A stretch of 50,357 nucleotides of DNA from positions 1 to 50,357 of the forward strand of contig CALFWM010000057.1 of assembly GCA_937928635.1 (NCBI GenBank). Reading direction: 5' to 3'. The number at the start of each line of letters is the position of its first letter. Position 1 is the first letter of the stretch. Position numbers and translations under genes: made by a program. Below the pieces are notes generated by a model. The model was not told where the DNA came from and did no database searches. It saw nothing but the letters and a program-made list of their open reading frames with translations. The stretch is from an uncultured Sulfitobacter sp. Lineage in GTDB: Bacteria; Pseudomonadota; Alphaproteobacteria; Rhodobacterales; Rhodobacteraceae. Below are positions 1 through 9,257 of this stretch, in pieces.

Positions 1-562
1 CAATAAAGCTCTGGTGCGCCTCACGATGCCCAGAATGGTAAATTGACGAATCTTGATCTCTAGTTCGCGCGATCAAGAATCGCCCATTCTGGTTTACAAA
101 GGTGAAAGCGAACACACCCTTTCTACCAGCAGATATGACGACATGCCCGCCCTCCAAATCACCAATTTTCCCATTAGATTTTAGCAAGACTGTGCCTTTC
201 AGCCCGTCATAAGTCGTCTGATTTCTTATATAGGCCAACAAGTCGCCCATAGAGATGGTGCCAGTCCCCCAATGCTGTAGCACTCGAAATTCTGCTAAAA
301 AATCACCTTGGACGAATTCTGGAAGGCCGTAGCGCTGCTTATCTACGTCAGGCAACCGCGACCACTTCGATGGTAGCGCACAGATGGCCCCGTGTTTCCC
401 AGTTAGGGTGCATACTTCTCCTACGTCGTCGTCGTATCTCCAAAAACCATCATCAAAAATGAGAGCTGCTTTGCCATTTACCGAAGTTTCCGCGACGAGC
501 TCTCGCGCGTATCCCGCGGATGCACTAACTGTTGCTAAGAGCACGATGAGTAAGAATTTCAT
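1..562 (-). CDS. Secreted protein of unknown function, 3' end beyond left edge
   Basis: An open frame runs leftwards from an ATG at 562 to the window edge without a stop, giving at least 187 residues. The first 20 or so residues form a signal peptide (MKFLLIVLLATVSASAGYAR), so the product is probably periplasmic. The mature start has a short pattern, V-N-G-K-A-A-L-I-F-D-D-G-F-W-R-Y, like the small 'DGTW' motif of some secreted proteins, followed by two cysteines. I do not recognise the family. The DNA is visibly richer in A+T than the genes to the right, which may mean it was acquired. The frame is supported by codons free of stops over the whole stretch and by the signal peptide; the C-terminus cannot be seen. 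Confidence 0.7.
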   Translation of the reverse strand, partial: MKFLLIVLLATVSASAGYARELVAETSVNGKAALIFDDGFWRYDDDVGEVCTLTGKHGAICALPSKWSRLPDVDKQRYGLPEFVQGDFLAEFRVLQHWGTGTISMGDLLAYIRNQTTYDGLKGTVLLKSNGKIGDLEGGHVVISAGRKGVFAFTFVNQNGRFLIARTRDQDSSIYHSGHREAHQSFI

Positions 563-686
563 CACAATTTTCCCGTTTTTTAAGTCGCCCAATCCAATAA
601 CCAGCAAACTTCTGATTATCTAGATGGCATTCGCTTTGGGCTCAAACCCGCCATCCGCCCGTTCACAGGATTATCACATTTCCTAG

Positions 687-1718
<1,032 letters not shown>

Positions 1719-1744
1719 GGGTTACCCTGACCCCGGATGATGAT

Positions 1745-1783
1745 GGTGCGCGGACCACATGGTCGGCGCGCCTTTTGTTTTTT
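1745..1783 (+). terminator. Intrinsic terminator of mdh
   Basis: A long stem (GGTGCGCGGACCA pairing with TGGTCGGCGCGCC, one mismatch and one G-T pair, 2-nt loop) is followed by TTTTGTTTTTT. It starts 27 bases after the mdh stop. It also shows that upstream ATGs at 1737-1743 are not the start of the next gene. Confidence 0.85.
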
Positions 1784-1802
1784 AGGGAATGGGGCAGGTG
1801 CG

Positions 1803-3287
1803 ATGAAAAAGGTTTTGACCGGGGTGGCGATGGCCGTTGCGCTGGCGGGTGCGGGGCAGGCGCAAGATGCGGCATTGGCGGACGTGGGCCTGCAAGCGCG
1901 CATGGATGCCCTGTCGTCAGACACGGCGGCGGTCCATGGGTTTGAACTGGGCCTGCTGGGCGCCCTGCGCAGCATCGAGCGGACGCTGCAGACCCGATAT
2001 GAATACGGCATGGGGGATGGCCTGAGGACTATGCCGGTGCTGCGTCTCGAACTGGGGCCGCGCAACCCAAACCCCAAGGCGCCAACCGCACAGACATTGT
2101 CAGACATCATGCGCAATGTGTTGGGTGATCTGGAAACAGCGCGCGGATACCTCAACCAAGCAGCGGAAACAGATGCGATCACGCCCTTTCGGCTGACAGT
2201 GCAGGACATCTGGTTTGACGTAAACGCCAACGGCAGCCGGGATGCGGGCGAGGATGTGATTGATGCGCTTGGCCCCATCCTGCTGGGCCCGTGGGTGATG
2301 CGCGAGATGGGCCGGAATGGTGCATTAGAAGAACCGATCACCGTCCGGTTTGATGCCGCAGATCATGCCTGGCTGACCGCCTACACCCATATGTTGTCAG
2401 GTATCGGCAATCTGTTTCTGGCCTTTGATCCCGCCCCTGTGTTGCAGGATATGACTGATAAGCGCGCGATGCTTTCCGATGCGCCGCAGATCGAAAATAC
2501 GTTTGATAGCGTTGCGTTGAACGCAGAAATAGACGCGCTGCGCAGGCAAGTGGTATCGCTTCAGGCGCGGATGGATTTGCTGCGGGCGCGGGAAGATGTG
2601 CTCAGCCAAAAGGCGCGTGATTTGCGCAGTGCTGAGCCGCGAGATGAAGGTGCGCTCAAGGCGGCAAACCAGGATCTGCGGCAGTTGCGGGCCGAAAAGA
2701 TCCGTCCCCTGCGCACGGAAATCCGCAGCCTGCGCGCCGACATCGCAGCCACAAGAGCCAAGTTGGCGCCCTCAGAGGGTGGCGCCCGATTTGAGGGCTT
2801 TCGCACGGATATTGATGCGTTTTATGTGCTGCTGGCCGCCTTGCGCCAACAGCCTGATGCAGAGCGGATCGCCGCCACGCGCGCGCACTGGCTGTCGATG
2901 ATCGCCCACAACAAAGTCTTTTGGGCCGCGCTTTCGCAAGAAACAGACAACGTGGAGGAATGGGTCCCCAACCCGCAGCAAACCTCCGCATTAGAGCTAC
3001 GTGTGGATGAGGACATGGCGCAGGGCTGGCAGGACATTCTAGAAGATGCGGAAAACCTGTTGGAGGGGCGCCTGCTGCTCCCGCATCCGTTATTGCCCGC
3101 AGGCACAGGGATCAGTTTAAAGGCCTATGCAGACAATCCGGGACCGCTGGATGTGCTGGATTGGGTGCACGGCATTGGGGCCTATGGGTATGCTGCCAAA
3201 GGCCCGATGATCTCGGCACAGCGCTGGCGGGCGTTTCAGCGGCTGACCGGCGGAAATGCCGGAGGGTTTGCGTTGTTCTTTAACTGA
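1803..3287 (+). CDS. Periplasmic coiled-coil protein of unknown function
   Basis: 494 residues beginning with a clear signal peptide (M-K-K-V-L-T-G-V-A..., cleavage near A-Q-A-Q at about 20). About residues 139-151 read D-V-N-A-N-G-S-R-D-A-G-E-D, an EF-hand or dockerin-like calcium loop (D-x-N-x-N-G-x-x-D). About residues 235-320 are rich in Arg, Leu, Ala and Glu with long runs lacking Pro and Gly, predicted to form a coiled coil. The C-terminal third has many Trp residues and no motif I know. The start at 1803 is chosen because the upstream in-frame codons fall inside the mdh terminator. No function is assigned; a calcium-binding envelope protein is only an inference. Confidence 0.8.
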   Translation: MKKVLTGVAMAVALAGAGQAQDAALADVGLQARMDALSSDTAAVHGFELGLLGALRSIERTLQTRYEYGMGDGLRTMPVLRLELGPRNPNPKAPTAQTLSDIMRNVLGDLETARGYLNQAAETDAITPFRLTVQDIWFDVNANGSRDAGEDVIDALGPILLGPWVMREMGRNGALEEPITVRFDAADHAWLTAYTHMLSGIGNLFLAFDPAPVLQDMTDKRAMLSDAPQIENTFDSVALNAEIDALRRQVVSLQARMDLLRAREDVLSQKARDLRSAEPRDEGALKAANQDLRQLRAEKIRPLRTEIRSLRADIAATRAKLAPSEGGARFEGFRTDIDAFYVLLAALRQQPDAERIAATRAHWLSMIAHNKVFWAALSQETDNVEEWVPNPQQTSALELRVDEDMAQGWQDILEDAENLLEGRLLLPHPLLPAGTGISLKAYADNPGPLDVLDWVHGIGAYGYAAKGPMISAQRWRAFQRLTGGNAGGFALFFN

Positions 3288-3294
3288 CAGGTGA

Positions 3295-3440
3295 GGCGGG
3301 CCAAGGCCCGCCTTACGGGTTGCGCGTCACCCGAGGGGGTGAGTTTTGGGGCAAGCGCGGTGCAGGAGTTTATGGGAAGGGTGAAATCGGGTTGCGGGGT
3401 GAGTGTTCTATAACCTCCGTAAGGCGGGCCTTGGCCCGCC
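3295..3440. repeat. REP-like palindrome pair forming an inverted repeat
   Basis: Positions 3295-3318 and 3417-3440 are perfect 24-bp reverse complements of each other, 98 bp apart. Each also contains its own palindrome with 8-9 bp arms (AGGCGGGCC-AA-GGCCCGCCT at 3294-3313). A related palindrome, GGCGGGCC-GA-GGCCCGCC, sits at 32729-32746. The unit lies in the 223-bp gap between two genes on the same strand; no ORF or promoter is evident inside it. The arrangement resembles REP doublets (BIME-like). Confidence 0.75.
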
Positions 3441-3510
3441 CCGCCATGGGCAAAGCGGCGCTCGAAAGAATGTGAGTGGCGCATCCCTCACGATCCGTTA
3501 GTCTGCTGGC

Positions 3511-4176
3511 ATGAGACTGCTTGTGACCCTGCTTGGCCTTGTGTGCCCGACAGCCGTATTGCCCTGCGGGTTGGCCCTCGTGCTGGCCGTGGATGTGTCA
3601 GGATCTGTCAGCACCCATGAATACCGCATTCAGATGGATGGTCTTGCCGCGGCCCTGCGTGACGGGATTGTCGCGGATGCGCTGGTGGACCAACAGGCGC
3701 AGCTCAGCCTGATCCAGTGGACAGGATCCTCGCGCCAACGCCAGACCATTTCCTGGCAGGCGATGCATTCACTGGAGGATGTGTCGGATTTTGCAGTTCT
3801 TGTCGAACAGGATCAACGCCGGTGGCGCAATTTTTCCACAGCAATCGGGGAGGCGGTGGCCCTGTCCATTGCGTCCTTTGATGCCGTGCCGCAGTGCACG
3901 CGGCGGGTAATTGATGTGTCGGGTGATGGGGTCTCAAATGAGGGTGACACGCCGGACACATGGCACCCCGCACTCAAAGAGAAAGGCATTATTGTCAACG
4001 CTTTGGCGATCGAGACGGACGAGACTGATTTGACCGCATATTTCTTTGAGTCGCTGATCTTTGGAGAGGGGGCGTTTGTTGTTACGGCCAATGGGTTTGA
4101 AGACTACCCCGAACAGATCCGCCGCAAATTGCAGCGCGAGACGACCAAACAACTCAGCCTGTTGGCCCCGCAATAG
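3511..4176 (+). CDS. DUF1194 (VWA-like) secreted protein
   Basis: 221 residues with a short signal peptide. The mature start L-A-L-V-L-A-V-D-V-S-G-S-V-S carries the D-x-S-x-S part of a metal-ion-dependent adhesion site (about residues 28-32), and V-I-D-V-S-G-D-G further on matches the second VWA strand typical of DUF1194. The family is widespread in Rhodobacterales and its role is unknown; binding of a divalent metal and a protein partner outside the cytoplasm follows from the fold. It ends 149 bp before sdhC on the same strand. The start at 3511 directly precedes the hydrophobic segment. Confidence 0.85.
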   Translation: MRLLVTLLGLVCPTAVLPCGLALVLAVDVSGSVSTHEYRIQMDGLAAALRDGIVADALVDQQAQLSLIQWTGSSRQRQTISWQAMHSLEDVSDFAVLVEQDQRRWRNFSTAIGEAVALSIASFDAVPQCTRRVIDVSGDGVSNEGDTPDTWHPALKEKGIIVNALAIETDETDLTAYFFESLIFGEGAFVVTANGFEDYPEQIRRKLQRETTKQLSLLAPQ

Positions 4177-4325
4177 GACGGTTGTGATCACAATGTCACG
4201 ATGTGTGGCGGTTTCACGAAAATTTTGTACATATCCTGAGAAAAACCGCGCCGATGCGCAGGCTCTGCACGTGACACTGCGTCAAAAACCGCTATCAATG
4301 GATCAACCAACGCAAAGGACCCGCC

Positions 4326-4709
4326 ATGGCCGACGTGAACCGGGGCAATCGCCCGCTTTCACCCCACCTGTCAATCTACCGCCCGCAACTGACGTCGATG
4401 ACCTCGATCCTCACGCGGATCACGGGCAATGCGATGCTGATTGCGGCCCTGCTGATCGTGTGGTGGTTTCTCGCCGCTGCCACGTCAGAGGCCTATTTTA
4501 CAACCGTCAATGGGTTTGTCACCAGCTGGTTTGGTGATTTGATCATGTTCTTCAGCGTGCTGGGCCTGTGGTATCATACCCTTGCCGGCATCCGGCATCT
4601 GATCTGGGACAACGGCTACGGCCTGGACATTCCGACTGCGGAAAAACTGGGCTGGGCCTGCCTGATCGGGTCTTTCGTTTTGACCGTTCTCACTGTTCTG
4701 ATTGTCTGA
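4326..4709 (+). CDS. sdhC: Succinate dehydrogenase cytochrome b556 subunit
   Basis: Membrane anchor and heme b/quinone-binding subunit of complex II. 127 residues with the family signature R-P-L-S-P-H-L-S-I-Y at 9-18, three transmembrane helices, and the heme ligand His84 in W-Y-H-T-L-A-G-I-R-H. First gene of sdhCDA, 12 bp before sdhD. The 149-bp region upstream must hold the operon promoter, since DUF1194 reads towards it with no visible terminator; I could not fix a sigma-70 site with confidence. Confidence 0.96.
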   Translation: MADVNRGNRPLSPHLSIYRPQLTSMTSILTRITGNAMLIAALLIVWWFLAAATSEAYFTTVNGFVTSWFGDLIMFFSVLGLWYHTLAGIRHLIWDNGYGLDIPTAEKLGWACLIGSFVLTVLTVLIV

Positions 4710-4721
4710 GGGGGATACATC

Positions 4722-5093
4722 ATGGCATTTCTGACTGATCGTAAACGCGCCACTGGCTTGGGCTCTGCCAAGACAGGCACCGGACATTTCTGGTCGATGA
4801 AGGTCAGCGCAGTTGCGTTGCTAATTCTGATCCCGCTGTTTGTTTTCACCTTCGGTGCCGCGCTGGGCGGGTCTTACGAAGACATCACCGTCTATTACGC
4901 GCGCCCCTGGCCTGCAATCATCGCGGTTTTGACGCTGATTGTCGGGTTCAAGCACTTCAATGATGGTGCGCAGACCCTGATTGAGGACTATGTGCATGGC
5001 ACAGCGCAGAAAATCACCATCATCCTTGTGACCTGCCTGAGCTATGGTGCTGCGGCAATTGGCGTCTTCGCCATTGCCAAGCTCGCCCTGTAA
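4722..5093 (+). CDS. sdhD: Succinate dehydrogenase hydrophobic membrane anchor subunit
   Basis: Second membrane anchor of complex II, 123 residues and three transmembrane helices. The N-terminus M-A-F-L-T-D-R-K-R-A-T-G-L-G-S-A and the segment G-T-G-H-F-W-S-M-K are typical of alphaproteobacterial SdhD; the heme and quinone region is around H-F-N-D-G-A-Q-T-L-I-E-D-Y (about residues 85-97). A GGGGG box precedes the ATG. It is followed after 30 bp by sdhA. Confidence 0.95.
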   Translation: MAFLTDRKRATGLGSAKTGTGHFWSMKVSAVALLILIPLFVFTFGAALGGSYEDITVYYARPWPAIIAVLTLIVGFKHFNDGAQTLIEDYVHGTAQKITIILVTCLSYGAAAIGVFAIAKLAL

Positions 5094-5123
5094 AACAACA
5101 CGTCTGATCCCGGAGGCCACGCA

Positions 5124-6929
5124 ATGGCTGCATATGAATACGAAACGCATGAATACGACGTTGTTGTTGTCGGTGCCGGGGGCGCGGGATTGCGCGCAAC
5201 CCTGGGCATGGCAGAACAGGGGCTGCGCACGGCGTGCATCTCCAAGGTGTTCCCGACGCGCAGTCACACGGTTGCCGCACAGGGTGGCATCGCGGCAAGC
5301 CTGTCCAACATGGGCCCTGATAACTGGCAGTGGCATATGTATGACACGGTCAAAGGCTCTGACTGGCTGGGTGATACGGACGCAATGGAATACCTCGCGC
5401 GCGAGGCCCCCAAGGCGGTCTATGAACTGGAGCACTACGGCGTGCCGTTTTCACGCACCGAAGAGGGCAAGATTTACCAGCGCCCCTTTGGCGGTCACAC
5501 CACCGAATTTGGCGAAGGACCGCCCGTGCAGCGCACCTGTGCTGCCGCCGACCGGACGGGTCACGCCATTTTGCACACACTTTATGGCCAATCGCTCAAG
5601 CAAAACGCTGAGTTCTTCATCGAATATTTCGCCATTGATCTGATCATGTCCGACGATGGCGTTTGTCAGGGTGTGCTCTGCTGGAAGCTGGACGATGGCA
5701 CGATGCATCTCTTTTCCGCCAAAATGACTGTGCTGGCCACCGGCGGCTATGGCCGCGCCTATTTCACCGCCACCTCCGCGCATACCTGCACAGGTGACGG
5801 CGGCGGCATGGTGGCGCGTCAAGGTCTGCCTTTGCAGGACATGGAATTTGTGCAATTCCACCCCACCGGCATCTATGGTGCGGGCTGCCTGATTACTGAG
5901 GGCGCACGGGGCGAGGGCGGATACCTCACCAATTCCGAGGGGGAGCGGTTCATGGAACGCTATGCCCCGACCTACAAAGACCTCGCGAGCCGCGATGTGG
6001 TCTCCCGCTGCATGACCATGGAAATCCGCGAAGGGCGCGGTGTGGGCGATGAAAAAGATCACATTCATCTCAACCTCAACCACCTGCCGCCCGAAACGCT
6101 GGATCTGCGCCTTCCGGGCATCACCGAAAGCGCGCGCATCTTTGCGGGTGTGGACCTGACCAAAGAGCCGATCCCGGTCTCCCCCACGGTGCATTACAAC
6201 ATGGGTGGCATCCCGACGAACTACTGGGGTGAGGTGCTGGCTCCGACGGCTGACAATCCTGATCAGGTGTCCCCCGGTCTGATGGCTGTGGGTGAGGCAG
6301 GCTGTGCCTCTGTGCACGGGGCCAACCGTCTGGGGTCCAATTCCCTCATTGACCTCGTGGTCTTTGGCCGTGCTGCCGCGATCCGTGCAGCGAAAATTGT
6401 GGACCCGGACACGGCTGTGCCAACGCCAAACCCCGCCAGCATTGAGGCCGCCTTCACCCGCTTTGACGGGCTGCGCCATGCCAAAGGGGGCGTGCCCACC
6501 GCAGAGCTGCGTCTGGAAATGCAGAAAACCATGCAGGCAGACGCTGCCGTGTTCCGCACGGACAAAACGCTGGAAGAAGGCCGCCAGAAGATGGAGGAAA
6601 TTTCTGCCAAACAGGCCGATCTGCAGGTCACTGACCGCTCGCTGGTGTGGAACTCTGATCTGATGGAAACGCTTGAGCTGACCAACCTGATGCCCAATGC
6701 AGTTGCCACCATCACCGCCGCTGCGGCGCGCAAGGAAAGCCGGGGCGCCCACGCCCATGAGGATTATCCGGACCGCGATGACAAGGACTGGCGCAAACAC
6801 TCCCTTATCCGATTTGAGGGAGACACAGCCGCGCTTGATTTCCGCCCCGTGCATTTGGACCCGCTGACCAAACTGGATGAAGGCGGGATTGACCTCAAGA
6901 AGATCGCGCCAAAGGCGCGGGTGTACTGA
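5124..6929 (+). CDS. sdhA: Succinate dehydrogenase flavoprotein subunit
   Basis: Catalytic subunit oxidising succinate to fumarate, with covalent FAD. 601 residues, full family length. Visible: FAD-binding G-A-G-G-A-G-L-R at about 17-24, the flavin-linked His48 in [11 protein letters not shown], the [10 protein letters not shown] substrate segment, and the capping and C-terminal domains ending A-R-V-Y. A GGAGG box precedes the ATG. Its stop TGA shares the A with the ATG of the next gene (6929), so translation is likely coupled to the lipoprotein that follows. Confidence 0.97.
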   Translation: MAAYEYETHEYDVVVVGAGGAGLRATLGMAEQGLRTACISKVFPTRSHTVAAQGGIAASLSNMGPDNWQWHMYDTVKGSDWLGDTDAMEYLAREAPKAVYELEHYGVPFSRTEEGKIYQRPFGGHTTEFGEGPPVQRTCAAADRTGHAILHTLYGQSLKQNAEFFIEYFAIDLIMSDDGVCQGVLCWKLDDGTMHLFSAKMTVLATGGYGRAYFTATSAHTCTGDGGGMVARQGLPLQDMEFVQFHPTGIYGAGCLITEGARGEGGYLTNSEGERFMERYAPTYKDLASRDVVSRCMTMEIREGRGVGDEKDHIHLNLNHLPPETLDLRLPGITESARIFAGVDLTKEPIPVSPTVHYNMGGIPTNYWGEVLAPTADNPDQVSPGLMAVGEAGCASVHGANRLGSNSLIDLVVFGRAAAIRAAKIVDPDTAVPTPNPASIEAAFTRFDGLRHAKGGVPTAELRLEMQKTMQADAAVFRTDKTLEEGRQKMEEISAKQADLQVTDRSLVWNSDLMETLELTNLMPNAVATITAAAARKESRGAHAHEDYPDRDDKDWRKHSLIRFEGDTAALDFRPVHLDPLTKLDEGGIDLKKIAPKARVY

Positions 6930-7258
6930 TGCGGATCGCGGCCCTTGTTCTCAGCGCAGCAGTGCTGGTCGGCTGCACAGAGGTGCAGCAGGCGGTCGAT
7001 AAAACCGCGCGGCAAGGCACCAAAGGTGTTGTCAGCGAAGTGCTGGCAACACGCTTCCCGCAAGTGCCCAAGCCTCTTTTTGAGACATTTGTCGATTGTG
7101 TCATCGACAACTCCGATGCATCTGAAGTGCAGACCTATGTCAAAGCAGCGGTGAGCGGTGTAACAGATGCCACGGCTGAAACTGTAAAAACAGTTTTGTC
7201 GCGCCCCGAGACCCAGGCCTGTCTGTCGCAGCGCGCGCTTGATGCAGGGTTGATCTGA
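6929..7258 (+). CDS. Small lipoprotein inside the sdh operon
   Basis: 109 residues; signal peptide with lipobox L-V-G-C (Cys16), so probably an outer- or inner-membrane lipoprotein facing the periplasm. The mature part is predicted helical and has two more cysteines, but no motif I recognise. The ATG overlaps the sdhA stop by one base, so it is translated with sdhA. Position between sdhA and sdhB suggests a conserved roseobacter operon member; a role in complex II is not shown by the sequence. Confidence 0.8.
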   Translation: MRIAALVLSAAVLVGCTEVQQAVDKTARQGTKGVVSEVLATRFPQVPKPLFETFVDCVIDNSDASEVQTYVKAAVSGVTDATAETVKTVLSRPETQACLSQRALDAGLI

Positions 7259-7261
7259 GTG

Positions 7262-8065
7262 ATGCATGCGCAGCCCTCTTCTGTGAGCCCGGCCTATGAT
7301 GCGGACGCCCTGCGCGCTGCGTTTCGGGTGGGTGATCCAAAAGCGCGGCAAGCGATTGTGCCAAGGCTGAAACCGGAAGAAATCGAATTTGCAGGCGTGC
7401 GGATGTTCGTCGATCCACGTGACAATTATACGGAGCGACGCATCTGGCTCGACGGGCAACCGCCTGAGATGGAATCACTGTTGTCGCTGGTCGAGATGGT
7501 CGAGGGGCGCCGCGCGCTGGTGCTGGATGTGGGGGCAAACTGTGGGGCCTTTGCGGTGCCGCTTGGGATGGCCGTTGGCGCGGGCAGCAAGGTGCTGGCG
7601 TTTGAACCCAACCCGGTGATGGTGGCGCGGCTGGAGCGCAACATTGCGCTGAACGATATTGAGACGGTGATAGAGGTGCATGACTGCGCGCTGGGTGCGG
7701 TGCCGGGCGAGGCCAAGCTAAACCTGAAACATGGCAACTTTGGCCAGGCCAGCTTGCGCCCGATCCGGCCCCGGCAACGCGCTGGCGGCACGACAGTTGC
7801 GGTACGCCCTTTGCTGGATTTTGTGGACGAGAATGACACGGGTTACGATATCACGGTGTTGAAAATCGACGTTGAAGGGGGCGAAGAGGCGGCCTTGGGC
7901 GCGATGTTGGCCGCAGGCGGATGGTTGCCCGATGTGTTGTTGATGGAAACCCGTCACGGCGATGAATGGGACGGCGATTTGATCGGACAGATCAAAGCCG
8001 CAGGATTTAGAACGGCCCGCAAGATTGATGGAAATACGCTGTTTGTCAGAGGCAAAGCAGCCTGA
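7262..8065 (+). CDS. FkbM-family SAM-dependent methyltransferase
   Basis: 267 residues. The core carries a class I methyltransferase motif: V-L-D-V-G-A-N-C-G-A-F-A (SAM-binding motif I, about residues 87-98), then V-L-A-F-E-P-N-P (motif II acidic strand end), and V-L-K-I-D-V-E-G-G-E-E further on, the hallmark of the FkbM family. Substrate unknown: members act on sugars, lipids and small molecules. It starts four bases after the lipoprotein stop (a GTG at 7259 is an alternative), so it belongs to the sdh transcript between sdhA and sdhB. The N-terminal 60 residues are family-variable. Confidence 0.88.
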   Translation: MHAQPSSVSPAYDADALRAAFRVGDPKARQAIVPRLKPEEIEFAGVRMFVDPRDNYTERRIWLDGQPPEMESLLSLVEMVEGRRALVLDVGANCGAFAVPLGMAVGAGSKVLAFEPNPVMVARLERNIALNDIETVIEVHDCALGAVPGEAKLNLKHGNFGQASLRPIRPRQRAGGTTVAVRPLLDFVDENDTGYDITVLKIDVEGGEEAALGAMLAAGGWLPDVLLMETRHGDEWDGDLIGQIKAAGFRTARKIDGNTLFVRGKAA

Positions 8066-8137
8066 AATGAAACGCCCTGACACGGGGCAATTGAGATCAC
8101 AGGGGCACCTGAGTGTGACCCAAAAAGGAGAGGCGAC

Positions 8138-8917
8138 ATGGTACAACTGACCCTGCCCAAGAACAGCCGGATGACCAGAGGAAAGACATGGCCAAAGCCG
8201 ACAGGTGCCAGCAATATCAAAGAGTTCCACATTTATCGCTGGAACCCGGATGATGGCAAGAACCCGGCGCTTGATACCTATTTTGTTGATCTGGACAGCT
8301 GTGGCCCGATGATGCTGGACGCGCTGATCAAGATCAAAAATGAGATTGACCCAACACTGACCTTTCGCCGCTCCTGCCGGGAGGGCATTTGCGGGTCTTG
8401 CGCGATGAATATCGACGGGATCAACACGCTGGCCTGTACCTATGGCGTGGCCGAGGTGAGCGGCGTGGTCAAGATTTACCCGTTGCCGCACATGCCTGTT
8501 GTAAAAGACCTGATCCCCGATCTGACCCACTTTTATGCACAGCACGCCTCCATTCAGCCCTGGCTGGAAACCCAGACGCCGCAGCCGCGCAAAGAGTGGA
8601 AGCAATCCACAGAGGATCGCGAAAAGCTGGACGGGCTTTATGAGTGCATCATGTGTGCCTGTTGTTCGACATCATGCCCCAGCTACTGGTGGAACGGGGA
8701 CCGTTACCTTGGGCCAGCGTCGCTGCTGCATGCCTATCGCTGGATCATTGACTCGCGCGATGAGGCAACGGGCGAGCGGTTGGATGAACTTGAGGACCCC
8801 TTCAAGCTCTACCGCTGCCACACGATCATGAATTGCGCAAAGACCTGCCCCAAAGGTCTGAACCCTGCCGCAGCGATTGCGAAAATCAAGAAGCTAATGG
8901 TGGAACGCACGGTCTGA
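8138..8917 (+). CDS. sdhB: Succinate dehydrogenase iron-sulfur subunit
   Basis: Electron-transfer subunit of complex II, 259 residues. All cluster ligands are present: [2Fe-2S] Cys80, Cys85, Cys88 and Cys100; [4Fe-4S] Cys170, Cys173, Cys176; [3Fe-4S] Cys180, Cys227, Cys233, with Cys237 returning to the 4Fe cluster. A strong AAAGGAGAGG box precedes the ATG. It is separated from sdhA by two unrelated genes and from the methyltransferase by 72 bp. Confidence 0.97.
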   Translation: MVQLTLPKNSRMTRGKTWPKPTGASNIKEFHIYRWNPDDGKNPALDTYFVDLDSCGPMMLDALIKIKNEIDPTLTFRRSCREGICGSCAMNIDGINTLACTYGVAEVSGVVKIYPLPHMPVVKDLIPDLTHFYAQHASIQPWLETQTPQPRKEWKQSTEDREKLDGLYECIMCACCSTSCPSYWWNGDRYLGPASLLHAYRWIIDSRDEATGERLDELEDPFKLYRCHTIMNCAKTCPKGLNPAAAIAKIKKLMVERTV

Positions 8918-8951
8918 GCGCGGCCCTGTGACGTTTTGAGGGACATCACCT

Positions 8952-9167
8952 ATGCTGCTACTGGTTGGTTTTGTGATCGCGGTCATTGTGGTGGCTGTTG
9001 TTGCACGGCGGCGCGCGCCGATGCTCAATTGCCGCTGGCGCGAAGACCGCCCTGGCAGCAAGGGTGCCTTGATAAAATACAAATGTGCCGCCTGCGGCGC
9101 AGAGGCATTCCGCAGCGCAGGTAAACCTGACCGGTGTCTTTCATCCCTGAACAAACCCGGTTTGTGA
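8952..9167 (+). CDS. Small membrane protein with zinc-ribbon-like cysteines
   Basis: 71 residues: one N-terminal transmembrane helix (about residues 2-18), then a basic stretch and cysteines in the order Cys27, then C-A-A-C-G at about 45-49, then Cys62. This spacing suggests a small metal-binding ribbon on the cytoplasmic side. A GAGGG box precedes the ATG. It lies 34 bp after sdhB and is probably the last gene of the operon. Family not recognised. Confidence 0.65.
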   Translation: MLLLVGFVIAVIVVAVVARRRAPMLNCRWREDRPGSKGALIKYKCAACGAEAFRSAGKPDRCLSSLNKPGL

Positions 9168-9257
9168 CGCGGGCAAGCGCCGAATAATCGCGCGCGACGG
9201 CAAACGCTCGACGCCAATAAATCGGCACATTAGGCTTGGCCAGAACAGGGGGGCGAT

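Noticed and set aside
5451..6854. Long minus-strand frame of 467 codons inside sdhA
   Set aside because: Antisense shadow of sdhA in GC-rich DNA: unusual His/Arg/Gly content, no motif, no ribosome-binding site.
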